Part shown: piece after piece, positions 1 through 8,634 of the stretch | Position numbering within the stretch: the stretch's first letter is position 1 | How the letters are laid out: the number at the start of each line of letters is the position of its first letter | Notes under the pieces: generated by a model | Told to the model about the DNA's origin: nothing | The model's database searches: none | The model's input: the letters and a program-made list of their open reading frames with translations, nothing else | Source of the DNA: Streptomyces sp. TSRI0107 | GTDB lineage: Bacteria; Actinomycetota; Actinomycetes; Streptomycetales; Streptomycetaceae | NCBI RefSeq assembly: GCF_001905845.1 | Contig: NZ_LIVZ01000006.1 | Coordinates: forward strand, 62,001 to 126,000 | DNA length: 64,000 bases | Direction: 5' to 3' | Made by a program: the position numbers and the translations under genes

Positions 1-1112
1 GCGAAGGCGCCCGGGGAGAGGCGCCCGACGTCCTCGCGGCGCAGCGCCCGCGCCCCGCCGGCGGTGGCCGACCACACCGCCTCGTCCGGCGTCATGCCCA
101 TGTCCCGTACGGCGAGGGCGATGCAGAAGGGCACGGACGAGGTGAAGGACGAGCCCGGGTTGCAGTCGGTGGACAGGGCGACGGTGACACCGGCGTCCAG
201 CAGCCGGCGGGCGTCGGGCCACTCGGCGCGGGTGGAGAACTCCGCGCCGGGCAGGAGCGTCGCGACCGTACGGCTGTTGGCGAGGGCGTCGACGTCCGCG
301 TCGGTGAGGTGGGTGCAGTGGTCGGCGCTGGCGGCGTCCAGCTCGACGGCGAGCCGCACACCGGGCCCGTACGACAGCTGGTTGGCGTGGACGCGCGGGT
401 GCAGGCCCTTCGCCTTGCCCGCGGTGAGGACGGCGCGGGCCTGGTCGCCGTCGAAGGCGCCCTTCTCGCAGAAGACGTCGACCCAGCGGGCGTAGGGGGC
501 GCAGGCGTCCAGCATCTCGCCGGTGACCAGGGCGACGTAGGCGGCCGGGTCGTCGGCGTAGTCCGGGGAGACGACGTGCGCGCCGAGGTAGGTGACCTCG
601 TCGGTGTGGGCGGCGGCGATGCGCAGGGCGCGGGCCTCGTCCGCGACGGTCAGGCCGTAGCCGGACTTGGTCTCGAAGGTCGTGGTGCCCTGGCGCAGGG
701 CCTCCGCGAGGTAGCGGGTGAGGTTCGCCTCCAGCTCCGCGTCGGTGGCGGCGCGGGTGGCGGCGACGGTGGTGCGGATGCCGCCCGCGCTGTACGGCCG
801 CCCCGACATCCGGGCGTTGAACTCCTGTGTGCGGTCGCCCGCGAAGACCAGGTGGGAATGGGAGTCGACGAAGCCCGGGACGACCGCCCGGCCGCCGGCG
901 TCGACCCGATTGTCAGTGGCGGGTGCTTTGCTTTGATCACCGGTCCACGCGACGCGGTCGCCTTCGATGACGACGGCCGCGTCCTGGATCAGTCCGAGGG
1001 GGGAACCGTCACCGAGGGAGGGGTCGTTGGTGACCAGGGTCGCGATGTTGGTGATGAGCGTGCTTGCGGTGCTCGCGGAGTGGGCGGGGCTGACGGTCGT
1101 CGCGTTGCTCAT
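1..1112 (-). CDS. hutI: Imidazolonepropionase, 3' end missing
   Basis: This enzyme hydrolyses 4-imidazolone-5-propionate to N-formimino-L-glutamate, the third step of cytosolic histidine degradation. About 370 residues are visible from ATG at 1112; the C-terminal part lies beyond base 1. The amidohydrolase metal motif H85-S-H87 sits in GFVDSHSHLVFAGDR, followed by a RVHANQ histidine and a late STDCNPGSS aspartate motif, all in the usual HutI order. The gene is the last visible member of a minus-strand operon hutU, M20 amidohydrolase, hutF, hutI, 77 bp after hutF. The only oddity is truncation by the window edge. The call is firm because the pathway neighbours are present. Confidence 0.95.
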   Translation of the reverse strand, partial: MSNATTVSPAHSASTASTLITNIATLVTNDPSLGDGSPLGLIQDAAVVIEGDRVAWTGDQSKAPATDNRVDAGGRAVVPGFVDSHSHLVFAGDRTQEFNARMSGRPYSAGGIRTTVAATRAATDAELEANLTRYLAEALRQGTTTFETKSGYGLTVADEARALRIAAAHTDEVTYLGAHVVSPDYADDPAAYVALVTGEMLDACAPYARWVDVFCEKGAFDGDQARAVLTAGKAKGLHPRVHANQLSYGPGVRLAVELDAASADHCTHLTDADVDALANSRTVATLLPGAEFSTRAEWPDARRLLDAGVTVALSTDCNPGSSFTSSVPFCIALAVRDMGMTPDEAVWSATAGGARALRREDVGRLSPGAF

Positions 1113-1189
1113 GGCGTCCTTGGTTGCCTGGTCGGCGGTGGGGTCGGGTTCGGGGGCGGAGGCGGGCCGCCCGGGTGGGCGGCCCGGTC

Positions 1190-2527
1190 TCATCCGCGCA
1201 GGGCTGCGACGGCGTCCGCGAGGGCTCCCGGCACGTCCGGCACGAGGGAGTGCACCCCGTCCCGTACGACGTGCCGGCCTGCCACGACCGTGTGCGACAC
1301 GTCCGCTGCCGACGCGGCGAATACGGCCGTCTCGGCACCGAGCCGCGGAAGCGGCCCTGCCGTCCTGACCGAGTCGAGCGCGATCGTCGTGAAGTCGGCG
1401 AGCGCGCCGGGCTCCAGGACGCCCGCGTCGTGCCAGCCGAGGGCGGCGTGCCCGTCGGCGGTGGCGGCCCGCAGCAGGGCGGCGGCCGTCCAGTGGCCGC
1501 GGGTGCGGGTGCGCAGCCGCTCGTTCAGCTCCATCGCCCGCGCCTCCTCCAGCAGGTCGACGACGGCGTGACTGTCGGAGCCGAGGGAGAGCGGGGAGCC
1601 CTCGTTCTGCAGGGCGACGGCGGGTCCGATGCCGTCGGCGAGGTCCCGCTCGGTCGTCGGGCACATACAGGTGCCGGTGCCGCTGCCGCCGATGAGGGAG
1701 ATGTCCTCGGCGGTCAGGTGGGTGTTGTGGACGCCGGTGGTGCGCGGGCCGAGGACGCCGTGCAGGGCGAGCAGCTGCGTCGGGGTGCACCCGTGGACTT
1801 CCCGGCAGGCGTCGTTCTCGGCGGTCTGCTCGGACAGGTGCACGTGGAGCGGGGCCCCGCGCTCCTCCGCCCAGCGTGCCACGGTCGCCAACTGGTCGGC
1901 GGGCACGGCCCGTACGGAGTGGATCGCCGCCCCGATCCGGGCGTGCTCGCGCTCCTTGAGCCCCGAACAGCGTTCGGCCCAGGCCTCGGCGGTCCCGTCG
2001 GAGAAGCGCAGCTGGTGGGCGGTGGGGGGCTGTCCGAAGCCGGAGGAGAGGTAGGCGGTGTCGAGGAGGGTGACGCGGATGCCGGCTTCGGCTGCGGCGG
2101 CGAGGAGGGCCTCGCCCATCGCGTTGGGGTCGGCGTACGGGGTGCCGCCCGGTGCGTGGTGCACGTAGTGGAACTCCCCGACCGCGGTGATCCCCGCCAG
2201 CGCCATCTCGGCGTACACGGCGCGGGCGAGGGCGTGGTAGGTGTCCGGGGTCAGCCGGTCGGCGACGGAGTACATGACCTCGCGCCAGGTCCAGAAGGTT
2301 CCGGAGCCGACCTGGACGGTGCCGCGCAGGGCGCGGTGGAAGGCGTGGCTGTGCGCGTTGGCGAGGCCGGGCAGGGTCAGCCCGCGCAGGATCTCCGCGC
2401 CCGGCGGCGGGCTGTCGGTGCCGGTGCGGACGGCGGTGATCCGTCCCTCGTTCGTCTCCAGGAGCACGCCCGGCTCGACGTGGGTGCCGAGCCAGGCGTG
2501 TTCCGACCAGTAGGTCGCCTTGGTCAC
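1190..2527 (-). CDS. hutF: Formimidoylglutamate deiminase
   Basis: HutF removes the imino group of N-formimino-L-glutamate, giving N-formyl-L-glutamate and ammonia; it acts in the cytosol in the two-step branch of histidine breakdown. The 445-aa product begins at GTG 2527 and overlaps the stop of the upstream amidohydrolase by 4 bp (GTGA). Amidohydrolase-superfamily metal ligands are visible: H59-S-H61 in ANAHSHAFHR, the EFHYVHH stretch, HLSEQ, and LGSDSHAV with a late Asp. Length and motif order fit HutF rather than HutI or guanine deaminase. The next gene, hutI, supplies its substrate. No defect was seen. Confidence 0.93.
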   Translation of the reverse strand: MTKATYWSEHAWLGTHVEPGVLLETNEGRITAVRTGTDSPPPGAEILRGLTLPGLANAHSHAFHRALRGTVQVGSGTFWTWREVMYSVADRLTPDTYHALARAVYAEMALAGITAVGEFHYVHHAPGGTPYADPNAMGEALLAAAAEAGIRVTLLDTAYLSSGFGQPPTAHQLRFSDGTAEAWAERCSGLKEREHARIGAAIHSVRAVPADQLATVARWAEERGAPLHVHLSEQTAENDACREVHGCTPTQLLALHGVLGPRTTGVHNTHLTAEDISLIGGSGTGTCMCPTTERDLADGIGPAVALQNEGSPLSLGSDSHAVVDLLEEARAMELNERLRTRTRGHWTAAALLRAATADGHAALGWHDAGVLEPGALADFTTIALDSVRTAGPLPRLGAETAVFAASAADVSHTVVAGRHVVRDGVHSLVPDVPGALADAVAALRG

Positions 2528-3792
2528 CTGCTAGCCAGTCCTTCCAGTACGTCGGCGAGGGCGAGCACCCCGGCCACGCAGTCGTCCTCGGCCGCGAACT
2601 CGGCCGGGGAGTGCGAGACGCCGGTGGGGTTGCGTACGAACAGCATGGCGGTCGGGACGGTCCCGGAGAGGATCCCGGCGTCGTGTCCGGCGCCGGTGCC
2701 GAGGACGGGGACCTTCAGGTCGCTCTCGGCGCCCAGGATGCGGGCGAGTTCGTCGCGCAGCGCGTGGTCGAACTCGACGACGGGCGTGAAGGACTCGCGG
2801 ACCACGTCGAGGTCGACGCCGTGGGCCTCGGCGTACTCGCGGGCCGCCTTCTCGATGCCGCCGACCACCGTGTCGAGGGTGTCCTGCCCGGGCGCGCGGG
2901 AGTCGAGCCAGCCGCGCACCAGGGAGGGGATCGCGTTGACGCCGTTCGGCTCCACGGCGATCTTCCCGAAGGTGGCGACGGCCCCGGCGAGCCGTGCCTC
3001 CCGGCGGGCGGCGAGCACCGTCTCGGCGTACGGCAGCATGGGGTCGCGCCGGTCGGCGAGCCGGGTCGTGCCCGCGTGGTTGGCCTCGCCGCGGAAGTCG
3101 AACCGCCAGCGGCCGTGCGGCCAGATGGCGCTGGCGATGCCGACCCGGTCCCCGGACAGGTCGAGGGCACGGCCCTGTTCGACGTGCAGTTCGACGAAGG
3201 CGCCGATGCGGGCCAGCCGCTCCGGGTCGGCGCCGATGGCGTCGGGGTCGTGTCCGGCGGCTTCCATGGCCCGCGGAAGGGTGATCCCGTCGCCGTCGGT
3301 GAGCCGGTGCGCGTGCTCGACGGTGAGCTGTCCGGCGGCGAGCCGGGAGCCGACGCAGGCGAGACCGAAGCGGGCGCCTTCCTCGTCGCCGAAGTTGACG
3401 ATGCCGAGCGGCTTGGTGAGCCGTGCGCCGCGGCCGCGCAGTTCGTCGAGCGCGGCGAAGGCGGACACGACACCGAGGGGCCCGTCGAAGGCGCCGCCGT
3501 CGGGCACCGAGTCGAGATGCGACCCGGTGACGACGGCGTCCCCGGCGGCGGGGTCGCCGAGCCAGGCCCACTGGTTGCCGTTGCGGTCCACCTCGTAGGC
3601 CAGCCCGCGTGCCCGGGCCTGCACCTCGAACCAGTCCCGGCACTCGGCGTCCCGGTCCGTCCACGCGAACCGCCGGTAGCCGCCGGAGCCGGGGTGCCGG
3701 CCGATGGGGAGCAGTTCGCGCCACATCTCGTGGAAGGAGGGAGCCGTGGACGGTGACGATGGGCCCGCCCCGGCCGGACGGTCGCCGCTCAC
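2524..3792 (-). CDS. M20-family amidohydrolase (allantoate amidohydrolase type) inside the hut operon
   Basis: A 422-aa M20 metallopeptidase-fold enzyme of the allantoate amidohydrolase/N-carbamoyl amino acid hydrolase group. Metal-binding motifs are VTGSHLDSVPDGG with GPLG, GDEEGARFG, ELHVEQG, EANHAGTT, GTGAGHDAG and a late GVSHSPAE, in family order. GTG at 3792 overlaps the end of hutU by 4 bp and its own stop overlaps the hutF start, so it is translationally coupled within the histidine pathway. Seen: family and position. Known: relatives cleave ureido or amide C-N bonds. Inferred: because HutF makes N-formylglutamate and no HutG is visible here, this enzyme may be the N-formylglutamate deformylase; allantoate hydrolysis is the homology-based alternative. 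Confidence 0.85.
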   Translation of the reverse strand: MSGDRPAGAGPSSPSTAPSFHEMWRELLPIGRHPGSGGYRRFAWTDRDAECRDWFEVQARARGLAYEVDRNGNQWAWLGDPAAGDAVVTGSHLDSVPDGGAFDGPLGVVSAFAALDELRGRGARLTKPLGIVNFGDEEGARFGLACVGSRLAAGQLTVEHAHRLTDGDGITLPRAMEAAGHDPDAIGADPERLARIGAFVELHVEQGRALDLSGDRVGIASAIWPHGRWRFDFRGEANHAGTTRLADRRDPMLPYAETVLAARREARLAGAVATFGKIAVEPNGVNAIPSLVRGWLDSRAPGQDTLDTVVGGIEKAAREYAEAHGVDLDVVRESFTPVVEFDHALRDELARILGAESDLKVPVLGTGAGHDAGILSGTVPTAMLFVRNPTGVSHSPAEFAAEDDCVAGVLALADVLEGLASR

Positions 3793-5453
3793 GCCTGTTC
3801 ACCCTCACGCATCGGCACCCGCACGCCCCGCTCGTCCGCCACCGACTCGGCGATGTCGTACCCGGCGTCCACGTGCCGGATGACGCCCATGCCCGGGTCG
3901 TTGGTCAGCACCCGGCGGATCTTCTCCCCGGCGAGCGCGGTGCCGTCGGCCACGGTCACCTGGCCCGCGTGGATGGACCGCCCCATGCCCACGCCGCCGC
4001 CGTGGTGCAGGGACACCCAGGACGCGCCCGACGCCACGTTGACCATCGCGTTCAGCAGCGGCCAGTCGGCGATCGCGTCGGAGCCGTCCAGCATCGCCTC
4101 GGTCTCGCGGTACGGCGAGGCGACGGAGCCGCAGTCGAGGTGGTCGCGGCCGATGACGACCGGGGCGGACAGCTCGCCGCTCGCCACCATGTCGTTGAAC
4201 CGCTCACCGGCCTTGTCCCGCTCGCCGTAGCCGAGCCAGCAGATACGGGCGGGCAGGCCCTGGAAGTGGACGCGTTCCCCGGCCATCTTGATCCAGCGGG
4301 CGAGGGACTCGTTCTCCGGGAAGAGCTCCAGGACGGCCTTGTCGGTCCTGGCGATGTCCGCCGGGTCGCCGGAGAGCGCGGCCCACCGGAAGGGGCCCTT
4401 GCCCTCGCAGAACAGCGGGCGGATGTAGGCGGGGACGAAGCCGGGGAAGGCGAACGCCCGGTCGTATCCGGCGAGCTGGGCCTCGCCGCGGATGGAGTTG
4501 CCGTAGTCGAACACCTCGGCGCCGGCGTCCATGAAGCCGACCATGGCCTCGACGTGCCGGGCCATGGACTCGCGGGCCCGGGTGGTGAACCCGGCGGGGT
4601 CCTTGGCTGCGGCGTCGGCCATGTCCTCGAAGGCGATGCCGGCCGGCAGGTAGGACAGCGGGTCGTGGGCGGAGGTCTGGTCGGTGACGATGTCGATCGG
4701 GGCGCCCATGGCGAGCAGCTGCGGCACCAGTTCGGCGGCGTTGCCGAGGACGCCGATGGAGAGCGGCCGGCGCGCGTCCCGCGCCTCGACGGCCAGCTGG
4801 AGGGCGTGGTCGAGGGAGTCGGCCCTGACGTCCAGGTACCGGTGTTCGATGCGCCGGTCGATCGCCCGCGGGTCGCAGTCGACGCAGATCGCGACGCCGT
4901 CGTTCATGGTGACGGCGAGCGGCTGGGCGCCGCCCATGCCGCCGAGGCCGGCGGTGAGGGTGATGGTCCCGGCGAGGGTGCCGCCGAACTTCTTCGCGGC
5001 GACGGCGGCGAAGGTCTCGTAGGTGCCCTGGAGGATGCCCTGGGTGCCGATGTAGATCCAGGAGCCGGCGGTCATCTGGCCGTACATGGTCAGGCCGAGC
5101 TGCTCCAGGCGGCGGAACTCCTCCCAGTTGGCCCAGTCGCCGACGAGGTTGGAGTTGGCGATGAGCACGCGCGGCGCCCATTCGTGGGTCTGCATGACGC
5201 CGACGGGGCGGCCGGACTGGACGAGCATCGTCTCGTCCTGCTTGAGGCCGCGCAGGGTGCGGACCATCGCGTCGAAGGACCGCCAGTCGCGGGCGGCCTT
5301 GCCGGTGCCGCCGTACACGACGAGCTTGTCGGGGTGCTCGGCGACCTCGGGGTCGAGGTTGTTCTGGAGCATCCGGAGGGCGGCTTCCTGCTGCCATCCC
5401 AGGGCGCTCAGTTCCGTTCCGCGCGGCGCTCGGACGGGGCGGGGTCCTGACAT
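3789..5453 (-). CDS. hutU: Urocanate hydratase
   Basis: HutU (urocanase) hydrates urocanate to 4-imidazolone-5-propionate using tightly bound NAD+ as an electrophile, in the cytosol. The 554-aa length is normal. Signature stretches are YGGTGKAARDW (residues 47-57), the glycine-rich NAD loop TAGLGGMGG (167-175) and the conserved GRDHLDCGSVASPYR region near residue 410 followed by LHHGGGVGMG. The start is ATG 5453. It is the first gene of the operon; its stop overlaps the next start by 4 bp. The upstream 196 bp, shared with a divergent decarboxylase gene, contain an inverted repeat that is a candidate operator. Confidence 0.97.
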   Translation of the reverse strand: MSGPRPVRAPRGTELSALGWQQEAALRMLQNNLDPEVAEHPDKLVVYGGTGKAARDWRSFDAMVRTLRGLKQDETMLVQSGRPVGVMQTHEWAPRVLIANSNLVGDWANWEEFRRLEQLGLTMYGQMTAGSWIYIGTQGILQGTYETFAAVAAKKFGGTLAGTITLTAGLGGMGGAQPLAVTMNDGVAICVDCDPRAIDRRIEHRYLDVRADSLDHALQLAVEARDARRPLSIGVLGNAAELVPQLLAMGAPIDIVTDQTSAHDPLSYLPAGIAFEDMADAAAKDPAGFTTRARESMARHVEAMVGFMDAGAEVFDYGNSIRGEAQLAGYDRAFAFPGFVPAYIRPLFCEGKGPFRWAALSGDPADIARTDKAVLELFPENESLARWIKMAGERVHFQGLPARICWLGYGERDKAGERFNDMVASGELSAPVVIGRDHLDCGSVASPYRETEAMLDGSDAIADWPLLNAMVNVASGASWVSLHHGGGVGMGRSIHAGQVTVADGTALAGEKIRRVLTNDPGMGVIRHVDAGYDIAESVADERGVRVPMREGEQA

Positions 5454-5536
5454 GGCGTGCCTCCTGGCGGACGGGTTCTGCGATGGCTGTGACGGCTGCG
5501 CTTGTTACGTCGCTCGCCACGTCGCTTGTTACGCGG

Positions 5537-5563
5537 CTATTCACATCCTGTCTTCATGAATAG
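5537..5563. promoter_or_regulatory. Inverted repeat in the hutU/decarboxylase divergent promoter region
   Basis: CTATTCA-N13-TGAATAG, a perfect 7-bp-arm inverted repeat in an AT-richer stretch between the divergent genes, 84 bp upstream of the hutU start. The CTATTCA half-site also occurs at 11119-11125 in front of the RpiR-type regulator gene. Binding by that regulator is inferred, not shown. Confidence 0.4.
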
Positions 5564-5649
5564 AGCTAGTCAATACGTCGGTGTGGGCGCGCGGGCGCGC
5601 CGCGGGTGTTTGGCTGGATGCGGGGCCCGGCGCGGGGCCGGGCGACGAC

Positions 5650-7050
5650 ATGACGGGGGACGTTGTGGTCAACGCGAGTGACGGCAGGGGCGAGCGGGAC
5701 GGCGCCGAGCGGGCGGCCCGCCGCGACGAGGCGGTCCGCGCGGCCGTGGAGCAGGGGCTGCTCGGTCCCGCCACGCCCATCGTCGGGCTGCTCGACGTCA
5801 CCGGCATCCGGGAGTCGGCGGCCGAGCTGCGGGCCGCCTTCGACGCGGTGACGGCGCCGGGCACGCCGGTGCTGCACGCCTTCGCGGTGAAGGCGACCCC
5901 GCTGGTGCCGGTGCTGCGGCTGCTGCGCGAGGCGGGGATCGGTGCGGAGGTGGCGAGCCCCGGCGAGCTGGCCCTGGCGCGGGCGGCCGGCCTGCCGCCG
6001 GAGCGGACGGTGCTGGACTCGCCCGCGAAGACGCCGGCGGAGCTGCGGGAGGCGCTGGCGCTGGGCATCGCCGTCAACGCGGACAACCCGCAGGAGCTGG
6101 CCCGCATCGACGCCCTGATGGCGTCCGCCCCCAGCCGCTCCCCCCTGGGCCTGCGAGTGAATCCGCAGGTGGGAGGCGGTTCCATCGAGGCTCTCTCCAC
6201 GGCGACGGCCACCTCCAAGTTCGGGGTGGCGCTGCGCGACGAGGGAGCGCGGGAATGGGTCGTCCAGGCGTACGCCGACCGCCCCTGGCTCACCCGGCTG
6301 CACGCCCACACCGGCTCGCAGGGCATCCCCCTGTCGCTGATGGCCCGGGGCGTCGCCGAGACCCACGCGCTCGCCGAGGAGATCAACCGGCGGATCGGCC
6401 GCCGGCAGATCGACACGATCGACATCGGCGGCGGCCTGCCGGTGAACTTCGCGTCGGAGGCCGCGGCACCGACCTACGCGCAGTACGCCCGGCTGCTGCG
6501 CGAGGCGGCGCCGGCGCTCTTCGACGGCCGCTACGGCCTGGTCACCGAGTTCGGCCGTTCCCTGCTGGCCAAGCACGGCACGGTGGTGGCGCGGGTCGAG
6601 TACACCAAGGCGGCGGGCGGGCGCCCGGTGGCGGTCACCCACGCCGGCGTGCAGGTGGCCACCCGTACGGTCTACGCACCCACCGCCTGGCCGCTGCGCA
6701 TCGCCGCCTACGACGCGAAGGGCCGCCCGAAGGAGGGCCCCGAGACGGTCCAGGACATCGCCGGTCCCGCCTGCTTCGCCGGTGACCTGCTGGCCGAGGC
6801 CCGCGCCCTGCCCCTGCTCGAACCCGGGGACTACGCGGCGGCCCTGGACACCGGCGCGTACTACTTCGCGCACCACTACGCCTACAACTCGCTGGCCCGC
6901 CCCGGCATCCACGGGTTCGTGCCCGACGGGGCCGGGGGCGTGGCCTTCGCGACCGTCCGCGAACAGCAGACGCCGGCGGAGATCGTGGCCGAGTCCGGAG
7001 GGGCGCACGCCGACGCGCTCACCACCCTGCGCCCGCCCGAGCGCCGTTGA
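5650..7050 (+). CDS. PLP-dependent decarboxylase, diaminopimelate/ornithine decarboxylase-like (fold type III)
   Basis: A 466-aa protein from ATG 5650 with the alanine racemase-fold barrel of group IV decarboxylases. The PLP-binding lysine is K81 in HAFAVKATPL; GIGAEVASPGELALA follows; HTGSQG and DIGGGLPVNF supply phosphate-binding motifs; the C-terminal CFAGDLL resembles the CxSGD active-site motif of LysA, and the GAYYFAHHYAYNSLARP stretch resembles its substrate/PLP-contact tail. The substrate cannot be read from sequence; it is probably not the housekeeping LysA. It is transcribed divergently from hutU, so a link to amino acid catabolism is possible but inferred. Start choice: ATG 5650 lies after the GC-rich leader; an earlier in-frame start near 5581 has no clear ribosome site. 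Confidence 0.8.
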   Translation: MTGDVVVNASDGRGERDGAERAARRDEAVRAAVEQGLLGPATPIVGLLDVTGIRESAAELRAAFDAVTAPGTPVLHAFAVKATPLVPVLRLLREAGIGAEVASPGELALARAAGLPPERTVLDSPAKTPAELREALALGIAVNADNPQELARIDALMASAPSRSPLGLRVNPQVGGGSIEALSTATATSKFGVALRDEGAREWVVQAYADRPWLTRLHAHTGSQGIPLSLMARGVAETHALAEEINRRIGRRQIDTIDIGGGLPVNFASEAAAPTYAQYARLLREAAPALFDGRYGLVTEFGRSLLAKHGTVVARVEYTKAAGGRPVAVTHAGVQVATRTVYAPTAWPLRIAAYDAKGRPKEGPETVQDIAGPACFAGDLLAEARALPLLEPGDYAAALDTGAYYFAHHYAYNSLARPGIHGFVPDGAGGVAFATVREQQTPAEIVAESGGAHADALTTLRPPERR

Positions 7051-7065
7051 CACACCCGGGCCGAG

Positions 7066-7092
7066 CTGATGTTCAACTGATCTGAACATCAG
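7066..7092 (+). terminator. Hairpin after the decarboxylase gene
   Basis: CTGATGTTCA, a 7-nt loop, then TGAACATCAG: a perfect 10-bp stem 16 bp after the stop. No U tract follows, so it may be a terminator or an operator for the downstream roadblock operon. A second small hairpin, ACCCAC-ATTA-GTGGGT, lies at 7101-7116. Confidence 0.4.
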
Positions 7093-7221
7093 GCCAGTTG
7101 ACCCACATTAGTGGGTCCGACGCATGTTCCAATGGAAAATGCCAGATCCCTCACCCGTCGTCCACACAGTGCGTAGTTTCGGCGTCACTCGACCGAACGC
7201 CAGGCGGGGAGGGGAGCCACG

Positions 7222-7617
7222 GTGCCCGGAATCGACGAGTGCCTGCTGGAAGCTATGCGATTGCCCGGTGCCAGGGGTGCCGCACTGGTCGACTGGACCA
7301 GCGGACTGGCGCTCGGCGTCGTCGGGGAGTTCCCGGCCGGCGACGCCGAGACGGCCGCCGCCGAGGCCGCGGAACTGGCCCGGCTGGCGGCGGAGCACAA
7401 GACGTTCGCCCCGCACGACGGCGGACCGGGCGAGGCGGATCCGCCGGTCGAGGACCTGCTGATCAGCAACCGGGACTCGTACCACGTACTGCGGTTCGTG
7501 CCCACGTCGTTCGACAGCACGGTCTTCCTGCACGTGTGGCTGGGCCGCGCGGACGGCAACCTCGCCCTGGCCCGGATCCGCCTGGGCGAGCTGGCCGGAC
7601 GGCTGGTCCTGGCATGA
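7222..7617 (+). CDS. Roadblock/LC7-like protein, first of operon
   Basis: 131 aa from GTG 7222, preceded by a GGGGAGGGGAG ribosome site. Residues 15-35 (GARGAALVDWTSGLALGVVG) and the later FDSTVFLHVWLGRADGNLALARIRL helix match the alpha/beta roadblock/LC7 fold seen in MglB-type regulators of small GTPases. Its closest visible relative is the third roadblock gene of the same operon (9156-9530), which has VALVDYTSGMALGTLGG in the same place. The stop overlaps the next start (ATGA). Known role of the family: dimeric platforms or GTPase-activating partners. Here the partner is not visible. Confidence 0.75.
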   Translation: MPGIDECLLEAMRLPGARGAALVDWTSGLALGVVGEFPAGDAETAAAEAAELARLAAEHKTFAPHDGGPGEADPPVEDLLISNRDSYHVLRFVPTSFDSTVFLHVWLGRADGNLALARIRLGELAGRLVLA

Positions 7618-8591
7618 CACCCGTCGGCACCACTCCGCCGCCCCCGCTGCCCGTCCGGGACAGAGCGGGTGCCAGGCCCCACACGGTGACCGGGCTGTCG
7701 CCGATGCTGTCCCGGCTCGCCGCCGAGCGCGCCACCGGCATCCTGGTCCGCGAGCGCGGCACGATCCACCTCGCCGAGGGCCGCGTCGTGCACGCCGAGA
7801 GCCCGGCCGCACCCGGTCTCGACGTCCTCCTGACGGCGCACGGCACGCTGGACGCCGCCGCCTGGCGGGAGGCCGTGGACCGGGCGGGGCCGGGGCCGGA
7901 CGCCGGCCGGCTGCTGGTCGACGGCGGGCGGCTCACGGCGGGCGCGCTGGAGCTGTGCCACCTCGGCGCGCTGTACGACGCGGCGTACTTCGCGCTCGCC
8001 CCGAGCAGCACTCCGGGCCGGTTCCGCTACGGCGACCCCCGCCCGCCGGGCCCGCTGCACCCGGTGCCGGTGGCCGAGGTGGAGCGCGCGACCCTGCGCC
8101 GGCGCGAGCTGCTGCACCGCGTCTGGCCAGACCAGCGCGCCGACAGCGCCCCGCTGACCCGGCCCGGCCCCGGTGCCGTCCCGGCGCTCCCGCCCCGGCG
8201 GCGGGCGGTGCTGGACCTGGTCGACGGCGTCCGCACCGCGACGGACATCGCCCGCGAGCTGGGCCGGCCCGGCTTCCACACCCTGGTGGACATACGCCGC
8301 CTGGCAGCGGCCGGCCTGGTGGCACCCCGCCCCCAGCCCGAGCACCGACCCGAGCCCCAGCCACAGCCCCAGCCCGAGCCCCGGCTCGGGCCCGACCCGG
8401 CCCGGCCACCGGTGCCGTACCCCCACACCCCCGCCCCCACGGTCACGCCCGCGCCCCCGCCCCCCGCCGGGTACGCCCCACCGCCGCCCCCACACGGCGC
8501 CCCGCTCATCGCCGACGGCTTCCTGCCCGAGGTCACCGATCCCGACATCACCCTGCTGAAGAGGCTCAGGGATGCGCTGGAGGCCCTTTGA
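7614..8591 (+). CDS. DUF4388/PatA-like N-terminal domain protein with proline-rich linker
   Basis: A 325-aa protein starting at ATG 7614, 4-bp overlap with the preceding roadblock gene. Residues 20-110 contain ATGILVRERGTIHLAEGRVVHAES and LLTAHGTLD, the pattern of DUF4388 domains (found in PatA-like response regulators and Myxococcus gliding regulators). A winged-helix-like segment follows (AVLDLVDGVRTATDIARELG, about 200-235). From about 240 the chain is a Pro/Gln/Glu linker, ending in a conserved-looking acidic tail (FLPEVTDPDITLLKRLRDALEAL). Coupling to roadblock proteins suggests one multi-protein assembly. The biochemical function is unknown. Confidence 0.7.
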   Translation: MTPVGTTPPPPLPVRDRAGARPHTVTGLSPMLSRLAAERATGILVRERGTIHLAEGRVVHAESPAAPGLDVLLTAHGTLDAAAWREAVDRAGPGPDAGRLLVDGGRLTAGALELCHLGALYDAAYFALAPSSTPGRFRYGDPRPPGPLHPVPVAEVERATLRRRELLHRVWPDQRADSAPLTRPGPGAVPALPPRRRAVLDLVDGVRTATDIARELGRPGFHTLVDIRRLAAAGLVAPRPQPEHRPEPQPQPQPEPRLGPDPARPPVPYPHTPAPTVTPAPPPPAGYAPPPPPHGAPLIADGFLPEVTDPDITLLKRLRDALEAL

Positions 8592-8634
8592 ACGGCACCG
8601 ATCGCACGCCGAGAGCGCCGAGAGGAGAGAACCG

